Shown in pieces: positions 40,134 to 53,662 of a stretch of DNA of 64,000 bases; within the stretch, counting starts at the first letter, position 1, and the number at the start of each line of letters is the position of its first letter. Position numbers and translations under genes: made by a program. The stretch lies in the NCBI RefSeq assembly GCF_020882245.1, contig NC_083599.1, positions 10,106,001 through 10,170,000 of the forward strand, given 5' to 3'. Below the pieces are notes generated by a model, which did not search any database, was not told the DNA's origin, and saw nothing but the letters and a program-made list of their open reading frames with translations. Source of the DNA: Rhopalosiphum padi (taxonomy: Eukaryota; Arthropoda; Insecta; Hemiptera; Aphididae).

Positions 40134-42619
40134 ATGAATTCTGTTCATAAGTTTAGCATTCCAATCAGAACTTCATTTGGAATACAATTTAAGAAAATGT
40201 TATCAAATATCGCCAAACCGCTGGAAGGAAAAGTAGCGATTGTCACTGCATCTACTGATGGGTAAAAATTGAATTATGATTAATTGTAGTATTGTGATCA
40301 TAAAATGTTTAACATTAAATTACATTTTTTAGGATTGGTTTTGCTGCTGCTAAACAATTGGTCAGCGATGGAGCATCTATCATGATTTGCAGCCGTAAGA
40401 AAAATAATGTAAAAAATGCATTAGAACAACTTCAAAAAGAATATGGTGTTAACAAAGTTAAAGGACTTGTATGCCATGTATCAAAAAACGATGATAGAAC
40501 TAATTTAATCCAAGAGGTATTATATAATGTTTTATTAATTCTTAGTGGAATATACAGCTTATACAAATATCTTTATTACATAATTAATACTTAAAATTTA
40601 CCAAGCATTTTTTATAATAGATACATAGACTTTTTTCAAAGACTATAATTTAATTAAGAAAAAATATGGAAATAAAGTTAGATTGTTGTATGCTGATACA
40701 AATTCATTAATATAAAAATAAAAACTAACAATTTTTATCAAAGTACAAATATTAATTTAGATCAGTTTGACATGTCTGATTATCCAAAAGATAATATTTA
40801 TGGACAACATTTAGTTAACAAAATAGTTTTAGGAAAATTTAAAGATGTGTTGAATGGTAAAACAATAACAGAATTTGTAGATTTAAGATCAAAATTATAT
40901 TCATAATGAATCTTAGTGAAAAAGAAATTAAAAAAAGTTAAAGGTGTTTATAAAAATTTAATTGAAAATAATCTGTTTCAATGATATTAAAAATACAGTA
41001 TATTATATAAAATGTATGTAGAATAAAAAAACATGATATTTTTACAGTAAAATAAAATAAAAAAAGCTTTTAGTATTTATTTCTAAATACAATATTGATA
41101 CAATAGCTTGGGAACATAAAACATATTGATAGAAATAATGTTATTAAATATCTCAAAAAATAAAATAAAAAAGATTAAAATTGTTAGTTTATAATATTAA
41201 AATTAATATTTTTATTTAAATAATAATTATTATATCAATTTAATGATCAATCAAATTATTGTTGAGTTTTACATGAACTATGCGTAATTGTTTATAGTTT
41301 TAAATTTGTGTGATTTTTTGTAATTATTTTATTTTAATATGATATTTTTGCGCTTTGTTTTCTAAATTTTATTTTTGTAACCTTTAGTGAGCATAAAATA
41401 CAGAGTAAAAAATAAAGGTACTAAAAAATAAAAAGAAAGGTGCTATGCTAGAACTGGCATTACATTATATATTTATAATATTACATAATATATTATAAAA
41501 TAATATAATATGTTTTTTTAGACTATTAAAATCTTTGGTGGAATTGATATTCTTGTATCAAATGCTGCAACAAATCCTACATCAGGTTCAGTATTAGATG
41601 TAAGATTTTTTTTACCTTTAATACCTTTTAAATTATTTGTATTGATAGAATAATAAGGCAAAAATAATAGTTTATGTTTATGAATTAGTGTGATGAAGAA
41701 GTATGGGATAAAATATTTGATGTTAATGTTAAAAGTGCGTTTTTGTTAACAAAAGAAGTAGCACCTCATCTGATTTCTAGAGGTGGAGGTTCAATTGTCT
41801 ATGTCTCTTCAATAGCTGGTGTCAATCCAATGCCGGTAAAAATATTTAAACTAATATATTTATTATAATTTAGCTAAATATGTACATTTTAAAATGTTTT
41901 GTCACTAATAAATGTGAATACATGTTGTAATAGATGCTGGGAGCATATTCTGTTAGTAAAACGGCGCTTCTTGGTTTGACAAAAGTAGTGGCTATGGATT
42001 TGGCAGAGAATAACATAAGAGTCAATTGTATAGCTCCTGGTATTGTTAAAACAAAATTTGCATCAGCGGTATGTAGCATTTGTTCTTAAAATAAATGTAA
42101 ATAATTTATTTACCTATTCATTGACTTTTCAATAGTTGTATGCATAAACGTTAACTGGAATGTCGAGTTGCATGTAGTACAGCTTTGGTTAGCATTTATT
42201 ATTTTTAATTTAAATTAATATTATTTACATTGATACATTTTTACAAAAAAAAAAAAAATAAATAAATATAACCAAATACAATTTAAGCAATTAATTGCCT
42301 TATTAATTACATTCATTTTAATTTTAATTTATTACTTAAAACTAATATAAAAAAAACAGTTTTATAATAAGAAGTTTATGGTTTTTAGCTTACGGAAAAT
42401 GAATCGCTTAGTGAACATTTATTACAAGGGATACCTATTAAAAGGTAATATGTTTTTCTTTTATTATAAAATACTAACTATAATTTGTATGTTTTTTTTG
42501 TTAGGTTTGGTCGTCCCGAAGAAATTGGTTCTATTATATCATTTCTTTGTTCACCTGCTTCTTCCTTTATAACAGGTGAAGTAATCGTGGCATCCGGTGG
42601 AATGACATCCAGGCTTTAG
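40134..42619 (+). CDS. DHRS4: DHRS4-like peroxisomal NADP(H) short-chain dehydrogenase/reductase, 7 exons
   Basis: DHRS4 enzymes reduce retinal and other carbonyl compounds with NADPH in peroxisomes. Exons: 40134-40261, 40333-40516, 41522-41599, 41689-41835, 41934-42068, 42389-42444, 42505-42619. Phases join to 280 aa (human 278). The Rossmann cofactor motif is TASTDGIGFA (about residues 38-47), a TGxxxGxG variant as in DHRS4. SNAA (Asn118) and the SDR catalytic set follow: Asn143 in DVNVKSAF, serines 170/171 in YVSSIAG, and YSVSK (Tyr184/Lys188). NCIAPGIVKTKF and the ITGEVIVASGGMTSRL end are typical. The C-terminal SRL is a peroxisomal targeting signal (PTS1). The first ATG (CTTCAACATGAA) is used; a second Met at residue 22 is possible. 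Intron 2 contains a DNA polymerase fragment. Confidence 0.93.
40643..40906 (+). pseudogene. Polinton-like (family B, protein-primed) DNA polymerase fragment
   Basis: In intron 2 of the DHRS4-like gene, one reading frame gives KKKYGNKVRLLYADTNSL, equivalent to polymerase motif C (YxDTDS) with Asp changed to Asn. After a short break a second 49-codon stretch (40760-40906) carries FDMSDYPKDN, NKIVLGKFKD and EFVDLRSKLYS. These match the segment that follows motif C in transposon-borne protein-primed family B polymerases of insects. Traces continue to about 40975 (KKVKGVYKNLIEN). Stops and the altered catalytic residue mark it as dead. The host element could be a Polinton/Maverick or a related element; only this piece is present. 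Confidence 0.65.
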
Positions 42620-45600
42620 TAATGTAATTTAAATTATTAAATTGAAACAATCAAGATAAAATTTTTGAAATAACAATATTTTAAAATAATCAAAAATTCT
42701 TATGATTATTATTTATATCTTAATAGTCTTAAGCAAAATTCCATAAAAAATTGATTCATATGATTCAATTTTTTAATTTAATGGTTTATTAAAATTTGAT
42801 TGGTCAATTGTGGGTAACTTAATCACTTTTGAAATTGTAGTATTTGGTGGCTGATTAAAAGATATTGATTTTTTTTATTTATTGTTTTATTTTGTTTGGT
42901 TTTATATTTTTATTTATATTTATTTATTTTATTTAAAAAAATATTGAATATTGACATTTAATAAGATATATTTTTTTTACTCCTTTTTATTTTTATAAGT
43001 TATTATATATTTTTAAGAGTTCCTATTGTACAAAATACACCATACACATAGGCATAACTAGGGGGGGACTTAGATGGGCTTCAGCCTCTCCCCAGAATAT
43101 ATGTGGCATGTGCTTATAAACATATTAGTATTAACTATATTTTTGCCTACAATATAAAAAAAATATAATGTTTCATATAAACGAATAATTATATTTTTTA
43201 TATTTACATTTTTTTATAAATATAAGCATGTTTTAATTTAAAATAATTTCGATTTTTTTTAACCATTAATAACTTTTTTTTAATTATAAATATTAAAAAT
43301 CTATCCGGTCAATGAACAGGAAATACTCTTCTTTATAAAATATATAATAGGTGCTTTTGCCCTAATCTAAACCAGAGAGTCGTAATCGTGGTAATACGGA
43401 GTATCTTTGTTCCTATATTATGTGGGAGATAGACAGAGAAAACAAATGCTGGTGTAGCGGTCCCTTAATGTTAATGTTAAATTTGAACTCGATGATAAAT
43501 CATTCAACCAATTTAAGTCAGTAAGCTCTGGATAACATTGAGAATTAAACCATTAATAAATGGTGACTAATTGCTCAAGGTGATCTCGAGTATTTCGACT
43601 CTATCGAGACCAAACTACTAGATATTGAAATAGTTGAGTAACTTTTCTGTTTTCTCCATCTTAATAACTTATTTAGAGGCGTTAACCCTTATCAGGTAGT
43701 ACACACTACACGTAGGGAATCGCCAACAAGAAAATGCCTGGGTGTTAAAACAGACATATCATAAAGATTAATGCCTAGTGGAAAGCACGAACTAAGATAT
43801 GTTAGTTCATGGTGGAAAGAGATGTCAAAAGACGGGAATTCTGAGTTGCATCAATAAATTCCTACTAACAGTGTATTTATCTCCTCAAAGGTGAATGTAA
43901 CATGTAACCTATAGAATAAATTGCTATTGTATGTCACACTTTGTCATCGCATCGGTGAACTGAGTTAAATGCTTATTAAATAATAAATAATATTTTTAAT
44001 TCTTGTAGTCAACAATTTGCGCCAACAAAATTGATAGCGTTGTTTGAATAAATATCAGTACACAATTCTCGTTCATCTCAAAATCTTTGTAATGCAATTA
44101 AAAAGGATTAGATACATGGTTAAATCGCCGACCAATCTTACGTAAGCTGCTGGATTGCTAGATATATGTAACCAAATGTTACCATAGGTACGCCTTATTC
44201 ATAGGTGTATCACGACGCAGACTAGTCTTTACTCAGATACCTATAAGGCTATAACGTATACCTAATACCTATACCTATACCTATAACGTCTCGCACCGAT
44301 AAATAAATAAATAAATTATAAATTATTTAAAGAAGAGTATAAATGAAGCTGTCGATTTGTTCTATTCTATTATTTAGGATATTATTGAAATATTTGTACA
44401 TAAGAAATCCAAACGTCAGTATAACTATATCCTTTGTGATATAGTAAAAATCTAAAAGAATTGATTTTTATAAAGAAAGTTGCTCATAAATAAATTATTT
44501 GAATTATTAGGTTTTGTGAATGATTATAATACTTATAGGAATCTTCGTGCAAAATGTAATTTTTTTTCAAATAAAGGATAGGTATCAAATTCATATAAAT
44601 TCACAGTAAATGTAAAACAAATTTTTTTTACCAAATAGTATGCATCTAAACAACACTGATAATTTTAACGCTCCACGTGATAATGTTAATGTTTTTGTTT
44701 AATCACTTATTTAGTGTTTATGAAAACTACTAAGTACAATTATGTGAATTTTAACTTTAAGTCGCATAAACCTCCCGACATTTTCTTTTCTCCACTCCAC
44801 TCTGTTTCGATCGAATCAATTGAGGTATTCGAATCGCTTAGCTCTTTAAGTACCTACTACTTCCAGTTCTAGTCTAGATTTATTACCCAGCATATTCCTA
44901 AAGAACTGTAAGTATGTTATTTCCTCACCTTTACTCTACTTGTTTAATTTATTTCACTATACCGGTATTTTCCCTATAACGTGGAAAACAAATTTTATTT
45001 GACCAGCAGTTTTTTCTTAAGTCTTTCTCTGATTTATAAAATATTTCAAACTACCGACCAATCTCTTTGCTTTCTTTTATACCTACCTAAAGTATTTGAA
45101 TCAATAGTTGCTAACGTGGACGTATGCAGTAAAAAGTTTTGGGGGGTATTTTTGAAAATCAGTTATAGAAAAGTAGAACTTTTTTTTTTAATAAACATAC
45201 AAATTTTTTTATAAAAACTAGCTGTACCTACTTAGGTACAATACCTAGTTTTTAAGTATAAACATTAATATAAAGAAAAAATTACAATACTAAATCTAAT
45301 TTTCGTGAAGTTTTGACCATTATATTAAGGATATCTTCACCGTTAACACCTATATGGCTATATGTGTCTATTTGTGTGTACATTTAATAATATTAATTTA
45401 TCGAATCTTTCGTCGCCAGTTTTGTTACGTAAATACACAAAAAGTAAAATTTTATTTTATTTATAAATTCTGTCTAAGTATCTTTATTTTTATTCAAATT
45501 ATATTAATTATTTTAATTTGTCAATATTAAATTTTTATTTTGCTTTAACTGGTTTTTCATAAACACAATGTGTTGAAACTTTAACGTGCTAGGTAAACTG

Positions 45601-48600
45601 AGTCCCGAGTAATATTTTTCGATAGAATAATTTATAAATAACGACGAATGACGATGTACCTACTTAAAAAAATAAAAAGTCGATACATTCAATGAGTACT
45701 GTATAGTGACTAGTCACCAATTAATGACTATCGATTATCGATTTGCTTACTTAAATACATTCAAATAGATACATATATAAAAATATGTAGCAAAGAGGTA
45801 ATTAAAATGAAAAAAATAACAATAGAAAAAATTTTTTGAGACAAGAAATATTGAAATATAAAAATAAAAATATTTCAAGATTTGAATCAAATAAATTTTT
45901 ACCATGTACATAATAACAATAAATAAGAAAAAAATTGACTTGAATTTTTATATTATACCTATATTTAATTAATTGTGATTTCATTATTTTCATTTTTTCC
46001 ATCCTCATGGTCATAAACTTCACAAGGGTACAACGTGGCCTTTTTGACTGGTTTGTCTGGTTTGTCAGGTTAGCGTGGTAGGTATAATAATATTTTATAC
46101 GGGCGTGAATATATTGTACACGGGATAAGTTGGTCGAGCTCCGGTTCGAGCGGTATCTTTTTAGTGGAATAATATAGCAATGTGTTTAAAAAAAAATTAG
46201 GTGTACAGTCCAAGTATTGGGGCATTAATTGTTCCAGGCTCGACCGGAAATTGAAGTCTGCGCACGCCTATGATCATACCTACTTAGATAACGAAATATA
46301 AATCTATTTTCAAACATGAATTAGGCATTCTTTTCCTCGTCACCAGTTTGTTGCACATACTCATAATTATAAAATCACAAAAATAATTTTTATAGTCCTT
46401 CAATGTTAACTATATAAATAGTAATTACTAATTAGGTAGGTACTTTAAAATTTGTCTACTCATTAATTTCCATTTCCTAAAAACAGCCTCCTCCCCGATC
46501 GTAATATGATAAGTAGACTACGTGTAGCACATAGGTAGATACATAAATGCTGAATAAGTAACATATATATACATATTATATTTAATAAAACAATAAATAA
46601 ATATAAAATTATTTGTTAATTGCTACAAATTGAAACTTGAAAGCACATTATATTATAACTGAGTGAATTAACTCATACGTTTTTGATATATTTTTTTGAA
46701 ATACAAAATTTAAGGACTTTAGAATTCAATAATGTTAATAGTAGATATTTGAAAAAAAAGTATTTAAAATTTAAAAAAATGATTATATAGTATTTACATA
46801 CAAATAACTAAAAAATCAATACAATTTAGAATTTTATTTCTTGCATCAGTTAGATCATAATACCCATATGTATTTTGTATGGTTTGAAATCTATTTATCA
46901 ACCTTCAAAGGTCATTTATAGCGCATTAGCGCTCCTAGACTCTCAGTGGCGATGGCGATCTGTACTAATTCTGTACTTCTGTAGCACAGATATAGATAAT
47001 AATAATTATTATTATTATCTATAATATCTGTGTTCTGTTATATTTTCAATCAAATTTTCAAACGAGAAATTATTCCTTATAAAAATATGCCTATTACCTT
47101 GTTTTGATTATTTCATAAAATTCGTAACTTATAGGGATTCGTTGCCAACGTTCTATTAGGATACGTTCCGAACTTTGATACCTAGTCTACATCATACCCC
47201 TGGGACACACTGGATACAAAATTCTGATCAGCCTGCAGTAAGTAAGTTGGTTTAATGTAATTTTATCGTAGTTATTATTGATTTATACGTTTGTTGGCAC
47301 TATTTAGTATGTAGGTACTAGGTACCCCTGATTTGAGAAAAACCACCACCTGTGAATTCGCATTTATCATGACTTGTTGAATGCAGTTGTACTCGCTGTG
47401 ACGAATAAAATATAACGACAATAATGATAATAATATTGTTTTTTATTTATTTGAAATAGAAAACGTGCTGATAATCGAATGTTTTTAGTCGTTCAAAAGC
47501 ATTTAAGATTCACTGAAAACGTTTCTATAGCCGTTGATGTCAATCAATTATTATATCATATAGTATGTGTTTTAAATATGTTTGACTTTGATAACGTGTG
47601 TTTTCGAGAAAATCGTACCTATTTCATGCTTTTAATATACAGCAATGTCAGCAATGAAATAATATTTCTATGGAATCCCCGAAAAAAAAGATCCAGGTAA
47701 AAAAGATCACGAAAAAAAGAACTTCTTTAAAAATATTCAATATATTAATTGAATATTAATTAAAATTAAAATTAAAAAATGATCACTTACTACACAGTAC
47801 ACACACATTTACATGACTTGTATCCATACACATAAAAATATTTAAGGTGGTAGGTAATTTTTAAAAATATTGAAATATAAAAAATATATTTTTTTTGAAA
47901 AACGTTGTTTCCTATTGTATACAATTATGTGGAAAAGTATAAAAAATGTATCTTTCATTCTTTATCTTTATACTTACCTAGTATATTTTTATATATTAAC
48001 TTAGAGTAATATAGATTATAGACTATAGAGTAAAATACATTTTTATTACAACAATATACATTATAATATAATTATTTTATAATTTTTTTTAGGACCCATT
48101 GAACAATTAATGTTACCAGCAACATGCTAAATGTTTTTAAGTTATATATATATTATACATTTATAATGCTTGTAAAATTATAACATGATATTATCATTAA
48201 TTGATAAATAATTAATAATTATTTGATATCTTTAAATTTTTTTTGGGGGATAATTATTTTTATATAATTTCTATTTGTGTACATGTGGGTTGTGTAAATA
48301 TGTGTAAGTAATCATTTTTTAATTTTCATAATCAATTATATATTTAAAATGTTTAAAAATTGGTCTTTTTTACCTACTATTTCCATGTATTTGCTAACGA
48401 GAAAAAATCATCTCGATTAATTAACATGTACCATATACATGATGTAAAACATTTTTCACGTGTTTTCATAAAATAATTTTGTGACATTGTTTTAGCTGTA
48501 ATTGTGATTGTGTCTTCCAAGACTGATTTGATATGAAAATTTTGCTAAAATATGTATTCATAGATTTTATAATTATTTTCAGGTTATTCTACCTATTGTT

Positions 48601-48618
48601 TGAGTTGAAGTATATAAA
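42620..48618. other. intergenic region between the DHRS4-like gene and RNF139
   Basis: No gene supported. 43050-43105 (GGCATAACTAGGGGGGGAC...) resembles one end of a hAT-type element. 43330-43900 is less AT-rich than its surroundings but non-coding in all frames and not recognised. 44250-44290 has repeated ACCTAT units. ATAAAAACTAGCTGTACC at 45211 resembles the termini of some insect transposons. A near-palindrome lies at 46985-47032. An acceptor-like site (ttttcag) at 48582-48591, just before the RNF139 start, implies that gene has an upstream non-coding exon somewhere here. Confidence 0.4.
46985..47032. repeat. near-perfect 48-bp palindrome
   Basis: CACAGATATAGATAATAATA and its inverted match ending ATCTATAATATCTGTG, with a small offset in one arm. 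It could form a stable hairpin; no function is evident. Confidence 0.7.
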
Positions 48619-51600
48619 ATGATAACTGTTATGAGTTTTTGCAATTTGTTGAGGGTTCCTCTCATTTTTATTATAGACCAACTATTTTATAGTAGTTTTG
48701 AGTTTCCATATTTATATGATGCAATATTTCCTGTAAATAGCACACTCAGTCAAGTTGATATCAATGAGTCTGAACAATATTACAAAGCTTTCTTCAAAAT
48801 CATATCATGTTTAAGTAAGTTCAATAATTTGTCGAAGAAAAATAATAATAAAACAATGTACCGGTTTATTCGATTTAATTTTTAAATTTTTCAGTGTTTT
48901 GTGCATCATTAAGTTTATTGGTTCTAAATGTAAGGTATTTATTCATACTATACCTTCAAGGAGTTTCTGTTTATATTGTATTTTATTCTTACTGGGCAAA
49001 CATTCAAACAATAGAAGTTTTATCAGGAAAATATGAAAACTTTAATGAAGACATTGTAAATGAAGTTATAACATGGAATGTTTATGGAATAATACATTTT
49101 TTTACACATTCACAATTATACCAGTTATTCTGCAGTATAATGTTACAATATTTTCTATCATTAGTATTTGAATTTGTTCACGTCTTAATTACTGATCATT
49201 CAATGCATAATGTAAGCATCAAATTTAACTAACTCACCTTGAATAAGAAATAATATATTTTTAATGTTTTAGATTTTCAAGTATAGCTTTTTTATTCCTA
49301 CTTTAATTGCATTAATACTCAAAACGAGTAACATTTTAAATACAGTAATTATGTTATCAACATTGTTGCAATTGTTTGTTTTGATAAAAACATTTTGGTT
49401 TATTGTATTTATGATGACAGATTTAATTCGGGATGGATATAACTATACACAAGAGATCATCAAGTAAGGCTATTCTGTACATTATTATTACTAATATTAG
49501 TTTTTTATAAACACCAACCAATAAGTATAATCTTAATATTTTATGTAGAGTTTGTATACCTAATATTTGATATATTTTTTATTTTATTTCAGTAATATTG
49601 GAGTATTTATTTTTATTGAATCAGAATGGTCTCGTCTTAAAATATCAAGTGTCTTACGAATATTTTGGGTGACTAGAGTACTACTTCACATTCTACACAT
49701 GCAATATATAGAAATAAAAAATGAAACGTTGTTTGAAGCTATAAAGTATTTCTTAATAAAAGGAAACGACACATTTATAGCGGTTTTGGGGATGACAAGT
49801 TTTGTATCATACTTTTGTGATTATATAGGAGCATTCTTCCAATGGGTAAAATGAAGATATAATAAATAGGCTTAAATTTTCAAATCTTTTTAACAGTTTA
49901 TTTGATTAGGTGCTATTGGTTGATGAGTTGGATGACATCAGTGGTGGAATAATTTCTGCAATATTATTTGTTATGCTAGCTTTACAAACTGGTATAACAG
50001 GATTAGATCCAGAAAATCGTTTGATAAAACTCTTTGAAAATAGTTTTTTAATTTGTGCTATCTTACAACATTATATTCTTAATATGGTTAATGAATTATT
50101 AATGTTTTTAACTGCTTCGTACAATACTTCACTTAAAAGGTAGTATATTAATTATTATCAAAAATGTTTTAAAAATAATTTTTTTGAATTTTTTAGGCAT
50201 TTAAGAGCTCTCTTAGTTTGCGGATTTCTTATAGTGTTATCAGTAATTATTTTAATATATTTGTGGTCTAACCATTCAGTTAGTCCTTGGCTACTATCAG
50301 TTTCTTCCTTAAATATTGTAACTATTATTAAAGTATTGGTATCATTGGCTGTCTATTCATTATTATTAATTGATACTTATTGCTCTAAAGCCTGGGATAA
50401 ATTGGATGATTATGTGAACTACATCAATTTATTTGGAAATATAGTAATTTTAGAAATGCCTAATATTTATTTCATAATTTTTTAGTTAAAATTGTTATTT
50501 TAGGTAGAATTTTGTTCTTCCATATTTCTTCTTCTGAATGGTATTTATAATGTGAGTTTTGTATCTGGTGGTAAAATGCGTGCATTCATTATTTGGATAC
50601 AAGTATGTTCAAACACATGTCAAGCTAGGAATAAATGGGAAGAATTCACTAAGCGCAGTACAGTTATGAAAAAAATTGAATCATTATCACAAGCAACTAA
50701 TATTCAATTGTCTAAATTTAATGATGTTTGTGCTATATGTCTTGAAAATATGAGATCAGCAAGAATAACTAAATGCAATCATTATTTCCACGGCGAATGT
50801 CTGCGTAAATGGTTCTATGTAAATGTAAATAAATATTAATATTTCTTTTTACTAAAATTAATTGGTAAATTGTGAAATAAGTTAATCTTATATTATTATT
50901 TGAATGCAGTAAAAACTTTATGTGATCTAATACAAATAAAATTATATTCAAATAGACAATATTACTTATATTAGTAATTAGTTTTAAATACAAACATTCA
51001 GAAAGTATTTTAACACTACATTCAAGTACTTTTTTTAAAAGTTTTCAAATACTTTAACTCAAGTACTTTACCCTTAACATATACGCTGGTGTATTTATTT
51101 TATATACCAAACCTTTAATTTATTTTGTTCTATTTTTGGTTCATAATAGTTTTCAGTTATTCTCCTGATAATAGCCTTTTTTTTTATGATATATATACCA
51201 ATAGTTAGAAATCTATTTTAGTCATCTTCCGATATTTGTAGTAACATAAACAAGCTCTGTATTAGATTATTTTTTTTGTTGTTGACCAAAATACACAAAT
51301 AATATTTTTATCAATTATACTTAAAAAGTTAAAAATTATAACAAATATTATTTTTTCTTTTTTATGTTGTTATAATTATTATGTAATTAAATTTATTATT
51401 AAACTTAAAACTAAATTAAGTAGCACTTAATATTTTATAAGTAAATAAAGGTAATTATTTATGCAATACCATATTGATTTCTGTAAAAATCAAATTGGTA
51501 TATAAAATACAAAGTATATAGTATACAGCTTGTCCCGTGAGGATTTACTCATTGCAATATCTCCTGAAATAATGAAGATATCATAATTTTGATTTTTTAA

Positions 51601-52409
51601 TAAGTGTCACAGGAACAAGAACTACAAATATTTGATGTTTTAATTTATTTTAATGTTTTGGTAAAAAATATATTTTTTTATTTAGTTATTTCCAAAAAAA
51701 TGAAGATAGCCATTTTGTAGAGTTTATTTTTCTGAAATATTGACGTTTCAACATTTTAATTTCATAAATCTCCTGATTTTTAGTATTTTTTCTAATTTCG
51801 AAATAAACTATGAATTATTTAATACGATATAGTAGTATTAACGTATCAAACATGTGGCTCGAATGTTCGTATGGCCGCCGAACGCTTTCAGTGTAATTCA
51901 CAGTTTTTCTCGAAACTAAAAAAAATATTAAAAATCAGGAGATTAATGAAATTAAAATGTTGAACGTCAATATTTTTAGAAAAATGAACTCTAAAAAAAG
52001 GCTATCTTCAATTTTTTTGAAAATAACTAAATAAAAAAATATTTTTTTTAACTTTTTTATCAAAACATTAAAATAAATTAAAACATGAAATATTTGTAAT
52101 TCTTGTCCCTGTGAAACTTTCTAAAACAATGATATCTCTATTATTTCGGGTGATATCGCAATGGGTAAATCCTCACAGGACACCCTGTATGTAATTATTG
52201 AAAAAAAAATTATATTATGTGTAGCCAAGGCCTCAAGAATTTTGTCTAACATAAATTGATTAGCAGTTTTGATGTATTTACCAATTGTTGTTTTACTTAA
52301 ATTGTATATAATTTTAATTTGATTTATTAAATAATTTATTTTTTATTTTGTGGCTTAGGATCAATGTCCAATGTGTCAATATGTCATGGTATTTCAAGCA
52401 ACAGAGTAG
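48619..52409 (+). CDS. RNF139: RNF139/TRC8-like multispanning RING-H2 E3 ubiquitin ligase, 8 exons
   Basis: TRC8 is an ER membrane E3 ligase acting in ER-associated degradation and sterol/lipid control. Exons: 48619-48814, 48895-49211, 49273-49463, 49593-49845, 49910-50139, 50197-50443, 50504-50824, 52359-52409. Phases join to 601 aa (human 664). Residues 1 to about 510 are strongly hydrophobic with many membrane segments. TGITGLDPENRLIKLFENS and LQHYILNMVNELLMFLTAS are typical of the RNF139/RNF145 family. The cytosolic tail has a complete RING-H2: Cys554, Cys557, Cys569, His571, His574, Cys577, Cys588, Cys591. ARITKCNHYFHGECLRKW is closer to RNF139 than to RNF145. A 1.5-kb intron containing a large palindrome separates the last cysteine pair (DQCPMC) from the rest. 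The protein ends shortly after the RING, without the longer human tail. Confidence 0.92.
51526..52187. mobile_element. 662-bp palindromic (foldback) MITE with TA target duplication
   Basis: The left end is CAGCTTGTCCCGTGAGGATT; the right end read inverted is CAGGGTGTCCTGTGAGGATT. The arms (about 51526-51814 and 51895-52187) stay homologous almost to the centre, leaving a loop of about 80 bp. TA flanks both sides (51524-51525, 52188-52189), fitting a Tc1/mariner-type MITE. It is non-coding and sits in the last intron of RNF139. Confidence 0.85.
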
Positions 52410-53662
52410 AAATATAAACAAATCTAGACACAGAATATAATCAACTTTCAAGATCTTAAAAACAATATTTATAGTGATATAGTGATAATTATTAGTTATT
52501 TTGTACTGATTAGATTTTATTCTTAGTTTTTACGAAATATGTCTACAACTTTACAATTTGTAAAAAAAAGAAATGTTATTTTGTATTTTCCTCATGTTTG
52601 TTTATTGTACTATTTGCTCAAAAATTTGTGTAATTATAAATAATAAATAATTTGATAATTATTCAATATTTTTAGAATTTTAAATTGTATTAATTCTATT
52701 GATTTATTGTCTATAGATATTTTAATAATGATATTTTGTAGTATATTATCTAAATTCACACAAGTATATGAATTATTTTCTAAATTAAAATATTTACTTT
52801 AAATTTCAATTAATCAGTGTAGATATATTGCCTTTTATTTTTTATTGTTATATTGTTAATAAATATTACTGTATAATATAGACTCAAATATACAATTAAA
52901 TATAATGTTATGTATATAATTTGTTAGTATATTAAATTTATTTTTTAAAACAATATTTTATTTAAAAAAAATTTGAATGTATTCAAAAACTAAAAATTCT
53001 AATGTTATTAAAATTATATTTAAATACTTATTACCACATACTTAAATCTGATTAATATGAATATTATTTTTAACTTTTAATAGTTAATAGGTATATTTAT
53101 TTTTTTTAATTTGTTTTAGTAAAAAACATACTTATAGTAGAAACTTGAAATACTACTATTACTTAAATTATTATTATTGATTTAAATATTATATATTGAA
53201 ATTGTAAAAATATTTTTATTTATTTTTAAACTGTTTATATCACACCCTATTCAGATTATTTTAAGTTTTTAGTTCAGCTGTTTAAATAATACCCAAAACT
53301 TTGAAAATTAAAATCTACTGTACAACAAACTTTTAAAACGACTTTAGGTTTTCAAATTTGGTTTGTTACAATATCTAAATGATAATAATGTTCAATTTCA
53401 TGGATCAATTTCATGGATCAATTTCATGGCTCAATTTAATTCGTTTTGCCCATGTTTTACGCTAACCTAACTATGATAAAGATATGAACCTAACTTTATC
53501 ACGTTTTTGAAGCCATTTTGTGTACCTAATTTTTTCGGCCATTTATAACTCATGTGATTTTTATGTACTATAGGTGTTTGGTTAGGTTAGGTAGGTACTT
53601 ACAATATTTCAAATTACTGTATTACAGCGGGCTATTTTGAACGTTTGGAAAATAAATAAAAC
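52410..53662. other. RNF139 3' region and spacer
   Basis: AT-rich. Several AATAAA words (near 52641 and 52857) could end RNF139 transcripts. A 13-bp tandem repeat is at 53392-53437. TTAGGTTAGG near 53583 is a short telomere-like match. From about 53440 onward composition becomes less AT-rich, and an acceptor-like ctgtattacag at about 53627 precedes the next ORF. Confidence 0.4.
53392..53437. repeat. 13-bp tandem repeat, 3.5 copies
   Basis: TCAATTTCATGGA repeated from 53392, 53405 and 53418 (one substitution in the third), then a partial copy. Confidence 0.9.

Noticed and set aside
43380..43420. GTGGTAATACGGAG resembling a ribosomal RNA word
   Set aside because: The flanks do not match rRNA; a chance short match.
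47479..47700. 73-codon ORF upstream of RNF139
   Set aside because: No recognisable domain; could overlap a 5' exon but nothing supports translation.
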